From an uncultured Dorea sp. (GTDB lineage Bacteria > Bacillota > Clostridia > Lachnospirales > Lachnospiraceae): a stretch of 64,000 nt of DNA. This document shows positions 8,801 to 16,508 of the stretch, piece after piece. The DNA lies in assembly GCA_947063855.1 (NCBI GenBank), contig CAMSTW010000001.1:1-64000 (forward strand), given 5' to 3'. Position 1 is the first letter of the stretch. Every line of letters begins with the position of its first letter. A program made the translations under genes and the position numbers. Below the pieces are notes generated by a model that saw only the letters and a list, made by a program, of their open reading frames with translations, was not told the DNA's origin and did no database searches.

Positions 8801-9145
8801 GGAGATTTTGTAGAGGGAATGGTGGTTCAGGAGGCGTTTGCACTGAACGAGCCGATGCAGGTTGTGGAAGGAAGAACACGGCTGCCTTACGACAGCTTCA
8901 TTTCCTTCGACAATGCACAGGTAGAACTGGATGCGGTCAAGAAGTCTGAGGATGGGCGTTATATTGTCATTCGTTTTCACGAGTTCGCGGGATCAAGGCA
9001 GACGGTGACGGTGAAGCCGGGATTCGGATACCGGGCGTGGGCGCAGTGTGATCTCAGGGAGCGTCCGGTTACGGAATTTGCACAGGAACCGATCCGTATG
9101 AAGCTGCATGCATATGAGATTAAGACGATACTGGTTGAGGTATAG
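5858..9145 (+). CDS. GH38 alpha-mannosidase
   Basis: 1,095-aa retaining alpha-mannosidase of glycoside hydrolase family 38, probably cytoplasmic because no signal peptide is visible. It would cleave terminal alpha-linked mannose from imported N-glycan or mannan pieces. The zinc-site motif HTHIDVAWLW spans about residues 258-267 and the nucleophile Asp is in WLPDVFGYSWALPQ (about residue 372). An N-terminal beta-sandwich precedes it, and the C-terminal Glyco_hydro_38C region follows. A Lys/Asp/Gly-rich insertion (about residues 815-850) interrupts the C-terminal domain and looks like a loop expansion. It leads an operon with DUF624 and YesM/YesN-type genes; the beta-mannosidase lies about 11 kb downstream. 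Confidence 0.93.
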   Translation: MFLTDRKLEKRIEEVEQYRYREIIELKSFAAMEETQGVVNPRLPETTCLPDETAGMKDGHAWYTLETGQTWKGRDRFLWLHKDIHIPAAWKGRRVVGIFDFGNTGGGNNSGFESMAYVNGQMYQGVDVNHKELFFNEALGGTDVDLTFRLWSGLEGGGVPKEQEHRIARADLAWLDEKVDDFYYMASMVRQTLDELADSDPVSHELRGALNRACRRIDWTYPGSDAFYRSVHEADDELNRSIDSMDKSSMIHVYCVGHTHIDVAWLWRLKHTREKCSRSFSTVLRMMEQFPEYVFLQTQPQLYEYMKEEFPDIFQNIKEKVREGRWEADGGMWVEADCNLTSGESLTRQILIGSKFIKDEFGKDVEFLWLPDVFGYSWALPQILKKAGIDTFMTTKISWNQYNRMPHDTFWWKGIDGSEILTHFITTPEPWRERDSWFYTYNGNLLPRTVKGVWDAYRDKQMNKDLLISFGYGDGGGGVNRDMLECRRRLDKIPGLPNVKMSTAGEYFRRLHETVEHTDEYVHTWDGELYLEYHRGTYTSQAYNKRMNRRMELYYRRAEWLTVTEALLAGDIAQAKQEELTKGWKHILTDQFHDIIPGSSIHEVYEDSRKDYAYIEGIAREVERGAYARILEKKENDYTVINSSGWTQDQMVEVPEERVGSFRDQEGNKLAVQRGQGVTYVEVKDVPAMGMKVISFEEGKSEKARLVDAYQDNPAFRIRDREIETPYYQISLNQYGQIAGLYDKTYARDVVSQGQRANVFQVFEDKPLDFDAWDIDIFYQEKMREITNLTAFEVTEMGPLCMKVHMEWDFADCQTEHGESAGKEGQVSADDRKDGTAVRSGAKTQKKPASRIRQDMILYSNDRRIDFRTEVDFHEQHQLLKAAFPVDIRSTYGTYDVQYGNVRRPNHWNTSWDQAKFESVAHRFADLSERGYGVSVLNDCKYGHDIKDNVLRISLLRAGTHPDYLQDQGTHEFTYALLPHKGDFVEGMVVQEAFALNEPMQVVEGRTRLPYDSFISFDNAQVELDAVKKSEDGRYIVIRFHEFAGSRQTVTVKPGFGYRAWAQCDLRERPVTEFAQEPIRMKLHAYEIKTILVEV

Positions 9146-9196
9146 GGAAAAGGGATCTTATGTCAGGATATGTCAGAAGAAACAGGAGTCAGTGAG

Positions 9197-9865
9197 ATGG
9201 AAGAATTATTTAACATTGAAAAGGTTTTAGGATTTTGCGAGAAGGTATGCTATTTTTTCACGGTGAACCTGCTGTTCATCATTTCGAATATTCCGATATT
9301 ATTATTCCTGCTGTTCGTGGGGGCGGGGCAGATCCGGGAATGCCTTCCGCTGTTTCTTGTGTGCCTGATTCCGATGGCTCCTGCCCTGTCAGCCGTGATG
9401 TATGCCATGAACCGCCTGATACGTGGAATAGAAGGACGGGCGCTGCGGGATTATAAGAAGGGTTATTGCTCCGGTTTCCTGCAGAAGGCGGGGCTTGGCG
9501 CAGGACAGTTGCTGACGATCCTGATCTGTTTTACGAACATAGAATTTTTCTCTGTGCAGATGAGGATATTTCCGCTGGCAATCCTGTTTGTGATACTATT
9601 TGCAGCGGCGGTTCTGGTCACGCCGAATCTCTATATGCTCGCGAGCCGTTATGAGATGAGCAATTTGCAGATTGCCGGGACTGCTGTTGCTCTTATGGCT
9701 GTGAAGCCGGTGTATACCTTTGGAAATATCGCGGCGCTGCTTGTCATTCTGGCGGCGTTTGAGATATCGGCCGGGACAACGGTGCTGTTTATGGGAAGTG
9801 TCTATGGATTTCTTGTCATGTTTATGAACCAGAGTGTCATGAGGAAGCTGGAGGAAGGAGACTGA
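9197..9865 (+). CDS. DUF624/YesL-family membrane protein
   Basis: 222-aa integral membrane protein of the DUF624 (YesL) family, with about five hydrophobic segments (VNLLFIISNIPILLFLLFVG, LPLFLVCLIPMAPALSAVMY, and others). Family members sit in carbohydrate-use operons next to YesM/YesN-type regulators and CUT1 transporters; the molecular role is not established. I prefer ATG 9197 (AGGAG nine bases upstream) over the in-frame ATG 9170. It ends one base before the histidine kinase start, so the genes are coupled. Confidence 0.85.
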   Translation: MEELFNIEKVLGFCEKVCYFFTVNLLFIISNIPILLFLLFVGAGQIRECLPLFLVCLIPMAPALSAVMYAMNRLIRGIEGRALRDYKKGYCSGFLQKAGLGAGQLLTILICFTNIEFFSVQMRIFPLAILFVILFAAAVLVTPNLYMLASRYEMSNLQIAGTAVALMAVKPVYTFGNIAALLVILAAFEISAGTTVLFMGSVYGFLVMFMNQSVMRKLEEGD

Positions 9866-9866
9866 C

Positions 9867-11678
9867 ATGGAGACCAAGAGCCCGAAGCAATTATACAAGA
9901 AACTGTTTTTCATCTATACGGCCATTCTGGTCTGCGCCATATCTGCGCTGGTGATTTATTTTTTCAACAGTACCAGACATCGTTTCCTGGAGCAGAGCTT
10001 AAGCTACACAGAGATGATGAGCGAGTCGGCGGTCTCCTATCTTGAGGATACTTCTGATATTGCGGAGTATATTCATAACGATCTGTACAACTCGGGCATG
10101 GAGCTTAATGATGTACTGCATTATATGACGGACGAACCGGATATCTACCAGCAGTATCGTCTGGACACTTATATCGAGAATAAGCTCAACGAATATGAAG
10201 GAATTGAGAAATTTTTCCTGGATGCGTTCCAGGCGTACGGCAGCCTGAACCATATTACCCTGTTCAGCTATGAGAGGGATGAGATTACAGAATACACAAG
10301 GGACGGGAAGAGCTACAGAAGGACGAATCATGAAGAATTTAAGAGGCGTCTTGAGGATGGCGACCTGGTGGACGAGGACAGCTTCGCCTATCTGAAGGAG
10401 ATCCGCGATCCGGCGACCATGCAGGCTAAGGGGTGTATGATCCTTGGATTCCAAAGTAAGAAGTTCGAGTCGATCTGCGAGTATTATTCCCGTGCGGAGC
10501 TGGTCGTATATAATGAGGCGAAGACGGTAGTATACAGCTCGTCAAAGGAGCATGAGATTACCGATATAATTGAGGCGGATGATAAGGGGGAACTTGAGAC
10601 CCTGCTTGGCGCCTATGTGGAACAGGGGCAGAACAAGGAGTATCATACCATAAGTTATCTTGAGAAGGACAGGGCGACAGCTGTGCCCTTTTCTATTGTG
10701 GTTATGTTCCTTCTGGTGGGACTGGCTGTGCTGGTATCGGGCGAACTGTTTGTGAGATATTATCTGCAGAAGCTTGCAGGGAGGCTGAACCGGATTCTTG
10801 ATGGAATGACCAAGGTCATGGACGGCGACCTTAGCGTGCGGATTCCGACTGACAAAAACGGCGACGAGCTGGATGTGATTGCACGGTATTTTAATGAAAT
10901 GTGTGTGAATCTGGATGAGCATATCAAGAAGAGGTATCTGGCGGAGATTGAACAGAAGGATGCGGAGATGAGCGCACTCCAGAGTCAGATCAATCCACAT
11001 TTCCTGTATAACACGTTAGAAGCCATCCGTATGAAAGCCATCTGCAGCGGCGACCGGGAAGTCGGGAAGATGCTTTACAGCCTGGCGGTCACGTTCCGGG
11101 CGCAGATCAAGGAGGCGGATGTCATCACGCTTGCCCAGGAACTGCATTATTGTAAGAAATATATGGAACTGTTTGAATTCCGGTATCAGGACCAGTTCCG
11201 GGCGTCCGTGGAATGTCCGGAGGAGTATCTGCAGGCGCCGGTCATTAAGTTCGTGCTGCAGCCGGTGATTGAGAACTATTTTATCCACGGTATCCGTATG
11301 AAGGAGCGGGATAATTATGTGCGGATTGTTGTGGAGAAAGAGACAGATATGGAACTGGCAGACGGTGGTAAAGAAGGGAATAAGGACGGAGAGGACAGTG
11401 GAGAGAGAAGCAGGGCGTTTTTCCGGATTATCGTAGAGGATAATGGAAAGGGCATGACAGAAGAGGCGATTGCAGAGAAGAACAGGGAGCTTGCGCAGGA
11501 TATCATGGAGAAGCGTTCATCCATTGGAATTGCCAATGTCAACCGGAGACTTAAGGCAGTGTATGGCAGGGAGTGCGGGATCTGTCTGGAACCGGGGAGT
11601 GAAGGCGGGCTTCGGGTCATACTGAGATTCAGGCCGGATGCGGAGGCGTCTGTTAAGGAAGGACAGCGGCAATCATAG
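9867..11678 (+). CDS. YesM-like sensor histidine kinase
   Basis: 603-aa membrane sensor kinase. An N-terminal membrane helix (LFFIYTAILVCAISALVIYFF), an extracytoplasmic sensor of about 230 residues and a second helix (FSIVVMFLLVGLAVLVSGELF) are followed by a HAMP region. The LytS/YesM-type kinase box QSQINPHFLYNTLEAIRMK has the phosphorylated His near residue 378, and ATPase boxes include VLQPVIENYFIHGI and VEDNGKGMT. A charged insertion of about 25 residues lies between the N and G boxes. It should sense a sugar or its binding protein and phosphorylate the regulator encoded next. Confidence 0.92.
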   Translation: METKSPKQLYKKLFFIYTAILVCAISALVIYFFNSTRHRFLEQSLSYTEMMSESAVSYLEDTSDIAEYIHNDLYNSGMELNDVLHYMTDEPDIYQQYRLDTYIENKLNEYEGIEKFFLDAFQAYGSLNHITLFSYERDEITEYTRDGKSYRRTNHEEFKRRLEDGDLVDEDSFAYLKEIRDPATMQAKGCMILGFQSKKFESICEYYSRAELVVYNEAKTVVYSSSKEHEITDIIEADDKGELETLLGAYVEQGQNKEYHTISYLEKDRATAVPFSIVVMFLLVGLAVLVSGELFVRYYLQKLAGRLNRILDGMTKVMDGDLSVRIPTDKNGDELDVIARYFNEMCVNLDEHIKKRYLAEIEQKDAEMSALQSQINPHFLYNTLEAIRMKAICSGDREVGKMLYSLAVTFRAQIKEADVITLAQELHYCKKYMELFEFRYQDQFRASVECPEEYLQAPVIKFVLQPVIENYFIHGIRMKERDNYVRIVVEKETDMELADGGKEGNKDGEDSGERSRAFFRIIVEDNGKGMTEEAIAEKNRELAQDIMEKRSSIGIANVNRRLKAVYGRECGICLEPGSEGGLRVILRFRPDAEASVKEGQRQS

Positions 11679-11741
11679 TGGCGGCAATAGAAGACCCGTA
11701 AAGAGGATGCCGTGACAGAGCTTAGAGGGAGAGGATGTATT

Positions 11742-13379
11742 ATGAAGAAAGTAATGATAGTGGAAGATGAAGAACTGATCTTACAGGGAATCCGCAATAT
11801 CGTGGACTGGGAGGCGTTAGGCTTAAGCGTGGTGCATATGGCGCACGACGGAGCAGAGGCGCTTGCGATGTGGGAGAAGGAGCCGGTACAGATCGTGGTG
11901 ACGGATATCAGTATGCCGGAGATGGATGGGCTGACCCTTCTTCGGAAGATCCGGGAGAAGGAAGAACAGGTGCGGTTTATCATACTGACCGGATATGACG
12001 AATTTGACTATGCAAGGGAAGCAGTCCGGCTGGATGTTGAGAATTATATATTAAAGCCGGTCAACGAGGAAGAACTGGAATGCCAGCTTCGGGAAACCGT
12101 TAAAAAGCTTGACGAGATGGATAAGGAGAAAATCCGTTATATTGATGAGAAGACGCAGTGGATGAATTTTCTGAATGGGAAGCGAGCAGTGGATATCTCT
12201 GAAAAGGGTATGGACTTACCCGGGGAGGGAGAAGCAGAAAAATTCGCGGAAATGCTGGGACTTCCGGCAAAAGGCGGATGTTATCGTGCTGCTGTAATGA
12301 AATGGAATACGGACGGTTTGAAAGAAAAAAAGATTACGGATATGATTGTGGAACTGAAGAAAGAAGAAGGAATGCGGATCGTACATCTTCCGCCGGACAG
12401 CCTGCTCATGATATTGGATGAAACATGTATAGAAGAAACTGGCAGAGGAGAAAGGGAGCGGGAGGAAAACAGTACGGAAGAGACGAAAGCGGCAGAGGAG
12501 GAGACGCAGGCGCGTGGGGATGACAGAAGGCTGCAGGAATACTTCACAGACATTCAGAACCAGATGGAGAGCCGGTTTAATATTATGACGTTTATCTGTA
12601 TCGGGAAGTCTTTTGTCAGTTTCGCCGATCTTCCGGAGGCATACAGGAGCGCCAGAAAGCTCCAGAAGTATCTGATCATTGAAGGATATGGAAACTGCAT
12701 CAGCCGCCGCCAGATACAGAACCGGAAAAACGGCGCGGTTGATATGGATGAGGCCCGGCTTAGGAAATTCATTTTGAAAAAGGAAAAGGAAGCGGCGGCG
12801 GATTATGTAGACGAGTTGCTTATCAATAGTCTGCGTAAGGACGCCGCAGTCAGCGCGCTGTACCATACGGCGGTGAAGACGGCGATGCTTTTGCAGGATT
12901 TGAAGAAAGAATACAAGCTTGAATCCGGCAGATTCCAAGATCTTCCGGAACTTATGGAGACGATTTTCGGGGCGGATGATATCCATGGGATTAAGACAGC
13001 GTTTGTCACGGAGATTGTGGAGATTATTGACTGTATGCATGAGGAGAATTCCCGGTATACGCCTGTGGTGCGTCAGATTGTCGCCGAAGTACAGAAGAAC
13101 TATAGAGAAGACATGAATCTGAAAACCCTGGCGTACCGCTACCATATGAATGCTTCATATCTGGGGCAGCTGTTCCAGAAGGAGGTAGGGTGTTCCTTCG
13201 CCAGGTATCTGAGCAATACGAAGAACGGGATTGCGAAGGAGCTGATCCTGAACACGAATATGAAGATCAACGAGATTGCAAAACAGGTAGGGTATCCGGA
13301 TACCAGTTATTTCTACCGCAAATTCAAGCAGAGTTATGGGGTATCTCCGGCTTCGCTGCGGGAGATGAAGAAATATTAA
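11742..13379 (+). CDS. YesN-like response regulator with AraC DNA-binding domain
   Basis: 545 aa. The receiver domain occupies the first about 120 residues (VEDEELILQGI; phospho-acceptor Asp55 in VTDISMPEMDG; Lys105 in ILKPVN). A long divergent middle region follows, then a C-terminal AraC/XylS double helix-turn-helix (MNASYLGQLFQKEVG and IAKQVGYPDTSYFYRKFKQ). It presumably activates the mannoside genes around it, including the transporter operon at 14.3 kb. Start 11742 is preceded by GGGAGAGG; an in-frame codon at 11712 is less likely. Confidence 0.92.
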   Translation: MKKVMIVEDEELILQGIRNIVDWEALGLSVVHMAHDGAEALAMWEKEPVQIVVTDISMPEMDGLTLLRKIREKEEQVRFIILTGYDEFDYAREAVRLDVENYILKPVNEEELECQLRETVKKLDEMDKEKIRYIDEKTQWMNFLNGKRAVDISEKGMDLPGEGEAEKFAEMLGLPAKGGCYRAAVMKWNTDGLKEKKITDMIVELKKEEGMRIVHLPPDSLLMILDETCIEETGRGEREREENSTEETKAAEEETQARGDDRRLQEYFTDIQNQMESRFNIMTFICIGKSFVSFADLPEAYRSARKLQKYLIIEGYGNCISRRQIQNRKNGAVDMDEARLRKFILKKEKEAAADYVDELLINSLRKDAAVSALYHTAVKTAMLLQDLKKEYKLESGRFQDLPELMETIFGADDIHGIKTAFVTEIVEIIDCMHEENSRYTPVVRQIVAEVQKNYREDMNLKTLAYRYHMNASYLGQLFQKEVGCSFARYLSNTKNGIAKELILNTNMKINEIAKQVGYPDTSYFYRKFKQSYGVSPASLREMKKY

Positions 13380-13454
13380 TACAATAAGAGTCAGACAAGT
13401 GAGCAGGAGGCGGGCGGGAGTTCGTTTAGGTGGGTAAAGGTTAAGCCAAGAAGG

Positions 13455-13760
13455 TTAGAGCAGACGTAAGAGTTGGATGAGTTCATGTGGTTCATTTATA
13501 TTGTGGGTCTGTCTGGTATCAAATTGTCGGAAGTGGTTATTCTGATAGAATGAAAGTAATTTTTTTTCGTTGTATGCCTCTAAGAATACGATTATCCCGC
13601 CGACCCAATATTGTAATTTTTGGATTATTATCCAGGCCAGTTCCAATAGTTCTGTACCTGAAATCCTCTTTTCTTTCTCAATGGCGTAATTTTTGCCAAG
13701 TTGTGCTATCAAATAAGCAGCCATAGTATAAGTGTCGGATTCTTGGTTCAGTTCACTGAT
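13455..13760 (-). pseudogene. Truncated GNAT acetyltransferase toxin
   Basis: Only the C-terminal part of a GNAT acetyltransferase toxin remains. Reading from 13760: ISELNQESDTYTMAAYL, then AQLGKNYA, GGIIVFLEAYNEKKLLSFYQ and a QLLRLL end. The acetyl-CoA-binding N-terminal half is missing, and an in-frame stop precedes ISELN. The fragment could start at ATG 13724 and give 89 aa, but it would lack catalytic machinery. It lies downstream of an intact antitoxin-like gene, as in intact GNAT toxin-antitoxin pairs. A homologous fragment occurs at 63011-63157. Confidence 0.72.
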
Positions 13761-13808
13761 TTATCATTGCTAAGATAATGACGTATATTAATTATGGAGA
13801 AATTAGTA

Positions 13809-13997
13809 TTATTTGGCATTCATTTCCTCCCATCTTCTCATTATTTCTATCAGTTCTGCGTCACTTTCTATAATGTCTGCTGTGATGGAAGTCCGTACAG
13901 GTCGGTCTTTTGCAGATTCTTCTATGGCGCTGATAAACTTTTTTACCTGACGTTTCCCTGATATAACAAAATTTTTTGTAATACTTGAAGTTGCCAT
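13809..13997 (-). CDS. Antitoxin-like small protein of a GNAT-type TA pair
   Basis: 62 aa starting MATSSITKNFVISGKRQVKK, preceded by GGGAGG nine bases upstream. The same N-terminus is found in the protein at 62816-63010. Proteins of this kind usually sit just upstream of a GNAT toxin in Clostridia, and probably pair a short DNA-binding N-terminus with a toxin-neutralising tail (inference). The C-terminal half differs strongly between the two copies. Here the toxin downstream is truncated, so the antitoxin may be orphaned or act on a toxin elsewhere. Confidence 0.65.
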   Translation of the reverse strand: MATSSITKNFVISGKRQVKKFISAIEESAKDRPVRTSITADIIESDAELIEIMRRWEEMNAK

Positions 13998-14051
13998 CTT
14001 CACACACCTCCCTTGATCAGAATCATTTTTGTATACTTATTGTATAAATTG

Positions 14052-14080
14052 ATTTTACCATCTGTGGGTGACTTTCTCAA
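14052..14080 (-). promoter_or_regulatory. Candidate promoter of the antitoxin gene
   Basis: On the minus strand, TTGAGA (14080-14075), 17-base spacer, TAAAAT (14057-14052), upstream of the ATG at 13997. Confidence 0.45.
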
Positions 14081-14171
14081 CTACAATTATTCGCCTTTTT
14101 TCGACAAAATCAGAACCAGAGCGTGTGTATCTTCCACTAGAATATGTTCAATGAATCTGCAAGTTTTCAAC

Positions 14172-14200
14172 TTTCAATACAAACCACACAATGCTATAGT
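14172..14200 (+). promoter_or_regulatory. Candidate promoter of the mannoside transporter operon
   Basis: A good -10 box TATAGT (14195-14200) lies 17 bases after a weak -35 (TTTCAA, 14172-14177). A weak -35 fits an activator-dependent promoter, perhaps using the AraC-type regulator encoded upstream. The rest of the 13998-14324 gap holds the antitoxin promoter, the operator-like palindrome and the leader of the permease gene. Confidence 0.45.
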
Positions 14201-14218
14201 TGATATAGATAAAAAATA

Positions 14219-14251
14219 CTGCAGTTTGACGAACCGGTTCGTCGGCTGCAG
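14219..14251. promoter_or_regulatory. Perfect 16-bp palindrome, probable operator
   Basis: GACGAACCGGTTCGTC at 14228-14243 is a perfect palindrome, flanked on both sides by CTGCAG (14219-14224 and 14246-14251). It lies about 20 bases downstream of the expected transcription start. A symmetric site with a central CG step fits a LacI/GalR-type repressor operator. A leader hairpin is the alternative. Confidence 0.6.
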
Positions 14252-14324
14252 CAGGGCGTTCATCAGTCAGAGATGCGGCCGCAGAAGACGGGAAGAATGT
14301 CCGGGAAAAGGAGGAGGTTAAGAG

Positions 14325-15287
14325 TTGAAAGCTGATACAAAAAAAGCCGGTAAGCCCAGAGGAAATTTCCTTGGCAGGCTTAAGGCGAATAAAGAGCTGC
14401 TGATCTTAAGCATGCCGGGAGCAATCTGGTTTCTGTTTTTTGCATACCTGCCGTTATTTGGTATTCTGGTGGCATTTAAGAAATTCCGGTTGTCCGGGGA
14501 CGGATTTTTCTACAATCTGTTCACGAGTGAGACCGTCTGGTTTGATAATTTCAAATTCCTGTTCAGCAGCGGCGATGCATGGATCATCGTGAGGAACACG
14601 GTACTTTATAATCTTACGTTTATTATTCTGGGCGTTGCGGTGCCGGTAGTGCTGGCGCTGCTGCTCAATGAGATCAAGAACAAGGGAATGATGAAGATCT
14701 ATCAGAGTTCCATGTTCCTGCCGTATTTCTTGTCATGGGTAGTGGTAAGCTATTGCGTGTTCGCATTCCTGAATCCGGAGAAGGGATACTTCAATGCGAT
14801 CATCCAGCAGTTTGGCGGGGATCCGGTCTCATGGTATACGGAGACGAAGTTCTGGCCCTTCATCATCATTTTCATGAGTCAGTGGAAGGGTATGGGATAC
14901 AACACCGTGGTCTATCTGGCGTCCATCTGCGGGATTGACAAGACCTATTATGAGGCGGCGGTGCTTGACGGGGCGAGCAAATGGCAGCAGATCAAATATA
15001 TTACGCTGCCGCTTCTAAAGCCGGTGATTACGATCCTTCTGATCATGTCCGTAGGCGGAATCTTCAAGGCAGATTTCGGTCTGTTCTACCAGCTGCCAAA
15101 GAATTCCGGCCCGCTGTATCCGGTGACAAATGTATTGGATACATATATCTTCCGGGCGTTAAAGACCAGCGGCGAGATCGGTATGAGTTCTGCCGCGGCG
15201 CTGTTCCAGTCAACGGTTGGTTTTGTACTGATCATGATTGCGAATAAGATTGTATCCAAGGTTGATAATGAGAACGCTCTGTTCTGA
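14325..15287 (+). CDS. CUT1 sugar ABC transporter permease (LplB/YtcP-partner type)
   Basis: 320-aa inner membrane permease. The start is TTG 14325, with GGAGGAGG nine bases upstream. The N-terminal segment PGAIWFLFFAYLPLFGILVAF and six or so helices are typical of LplB-like permeases. The EAA loop (YYEAAVLDGASKWQQIKYI) contacts an ATPase that is not encoded nearby, presumably a shared MsmK-type protein. It is first in an operon with the second permease, binding protein and mannoside enzymes. Confidence 0.92.
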   Translation: MKADTKKAGKPRGNFLGRLKANKELLILSMPGAIWFLFFAYLPLFGILVAFKKFRLSGDGFFYNLFTSETVWFDNFKFLFSSGDAWIIVRNTVLYNLTFIILGVAVPVVLALLLNEIKNKGMMKIYQSSMFLPYFLSWVVVSYCVFAFLNPEKGYFNAIIQQFGGDPVSWYTETKFWPFIIIFMSQWKGMGYNTVVYLASICGIDKTYYEAAVLDGASKWQQIKYITLPLLKPVITILLIMSVGGIFKADFGLFYQLPKNSGPLYPVTNVLDTYIFRALKTSGEIGMSSAAALFQSTVGFVLIMIANKIVSKVDNENALF

Positions 15288-15407
15288 TTTCATACGGCGG
15301 CCTGCGATATGGTGAGGCGCGGCCGGATCAAAGATATGGAACTGAACAGACAGCAATGGCAAGAGATTCAGAAAGAAAGCTATGCTTCACAGAAAGGAGG
15401 CAAGAGT

Positions 15408-16388
15408 GTGGCAGCTCAAAATATCCAGAAAACAGAACATATTTCTAAACGGAAAATGGAGAAAAAAATCAAAAAACTAGAGGCAGCCGAATGTAAATAT
15501 AACCAGATCAAGACGCCTGCGAACATCTTGTTTAACGTGATCCTGGCAATCCTGTCGCTTATTTGCGTCATCCCGTTCATCTTCGTCATCATCATCTCAT
15601 TTACAGACGAGGCGTCCCTTGCAATGAACGGATACCGGTTCATACCGGAGAAGTTAAGCTTCTACGCATATGAGTATATCGTAAGCGCGGGTGAAAATAT
15701 TCTCAAAAGCTATGGGGTGACGATCCTGATCACGGTAGTCGGAACCATCATCGGTTTGCTGCTTACGGGCACCTATGCATACGCGTTGTCGAGGAAAACC
15801 TATGCATACCGCAAGTTCTTCACGACGGTGATCACGATTCCCATGCTGTTTGGCGGCGGTATGATTGCGAATTACCTGATTGTGACGAAGGTGCTTATGC
15901 TGAAGGATTCCCTGTGGGCGCTGATACTGCCCCTGTGTCTGAACTCATTTAACATCATTGTGCTTCGGACATTTTTCAAGACAAGTATCCCGGATGCCGT
16001 TGTAGAATCGGCGAAGATCGACGGGGCTTCCGAGTGGAGGCTGTTCTTCCAGATCGTCATTCCCATGGCGCTGCCGGGACTTGCGACGATCGGACTGTTC
16101 CTGACGCTTGGGTACTGGAACGACTGGTTTAACGCCATGATGTACATGGATAACAAGGATCTGATTCCGCTGCAGTATCTGCTGATCCAGATCGAGAGCT
16201 CCATCGACTGGCTGGCAAATAATAAGGCCACGATGGGGGTCGACGGGATCACGGCGGCGGCAAATATGCCGAAGGAGACGATCAAGATGGCGATCGTGGT
16301 AATCTCCACGCTGCCGATTATATTTGCCTATCCGTTCTTCCAGAGATATTTTGTGAACGGGCTGACGGTAGGCGCTGTGAAAGAGTAG
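15408..16388 (+). CDS. CUT1 sugar ABC transporter permease (LplC/YtcP type)
   Basis: 326-aa second permease. I choose GTG 15408, which has AAAGGAGG eight bases upstream; the upstream in-frame ATG at 15309 would add about 33 polar residues. It has six hydrophobic segments from VILAILSLICVIPFIFVIII onward and the EAA loop VVESAKIDGASEWRLFFQIV. It works with the preceding permease and the following binding lipoprotein. Confidence 0.92.
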   Translation: MAAQNIQKTEHISKRKMEKKIKKLEAAECKYNQIKTPANILFNVILAILSLICVIPFIFVIIISFTDEASLAMNGYRFIPEKLSFYAYEYIVSAGENILKSYGVTILITVVGTIIGLLLTGTYAYALSRKTYAYRKFFTTVITIPMLFGGGMIANYLIVTKVLMLKDSLWALILPLCLNSFNIIVLRTFFKTSIPDAVVESAKIDGASEWRLFFQIVIPMALPGLATIGLFLTLGYWNDWFNAMMYMDNKDLIPLQYLLIQIESSIDWLANNKATMGVDGITAAANMPKETIKMAIVVISTLPIIFAYPFFQRYFVNGLTVGAVKE

Positions 16389-16508
16389 GAGAAAACGGGG
16401 TCTGCTTTCCATGCGTGCGCAGGCAGACGACGCATGGGAAGCAGAAGAATATGGAACCTGCCTTGCGGGCTGCGGGCAGAGTGGATGTATAATCAGGAGG
16501 GAATAAGA

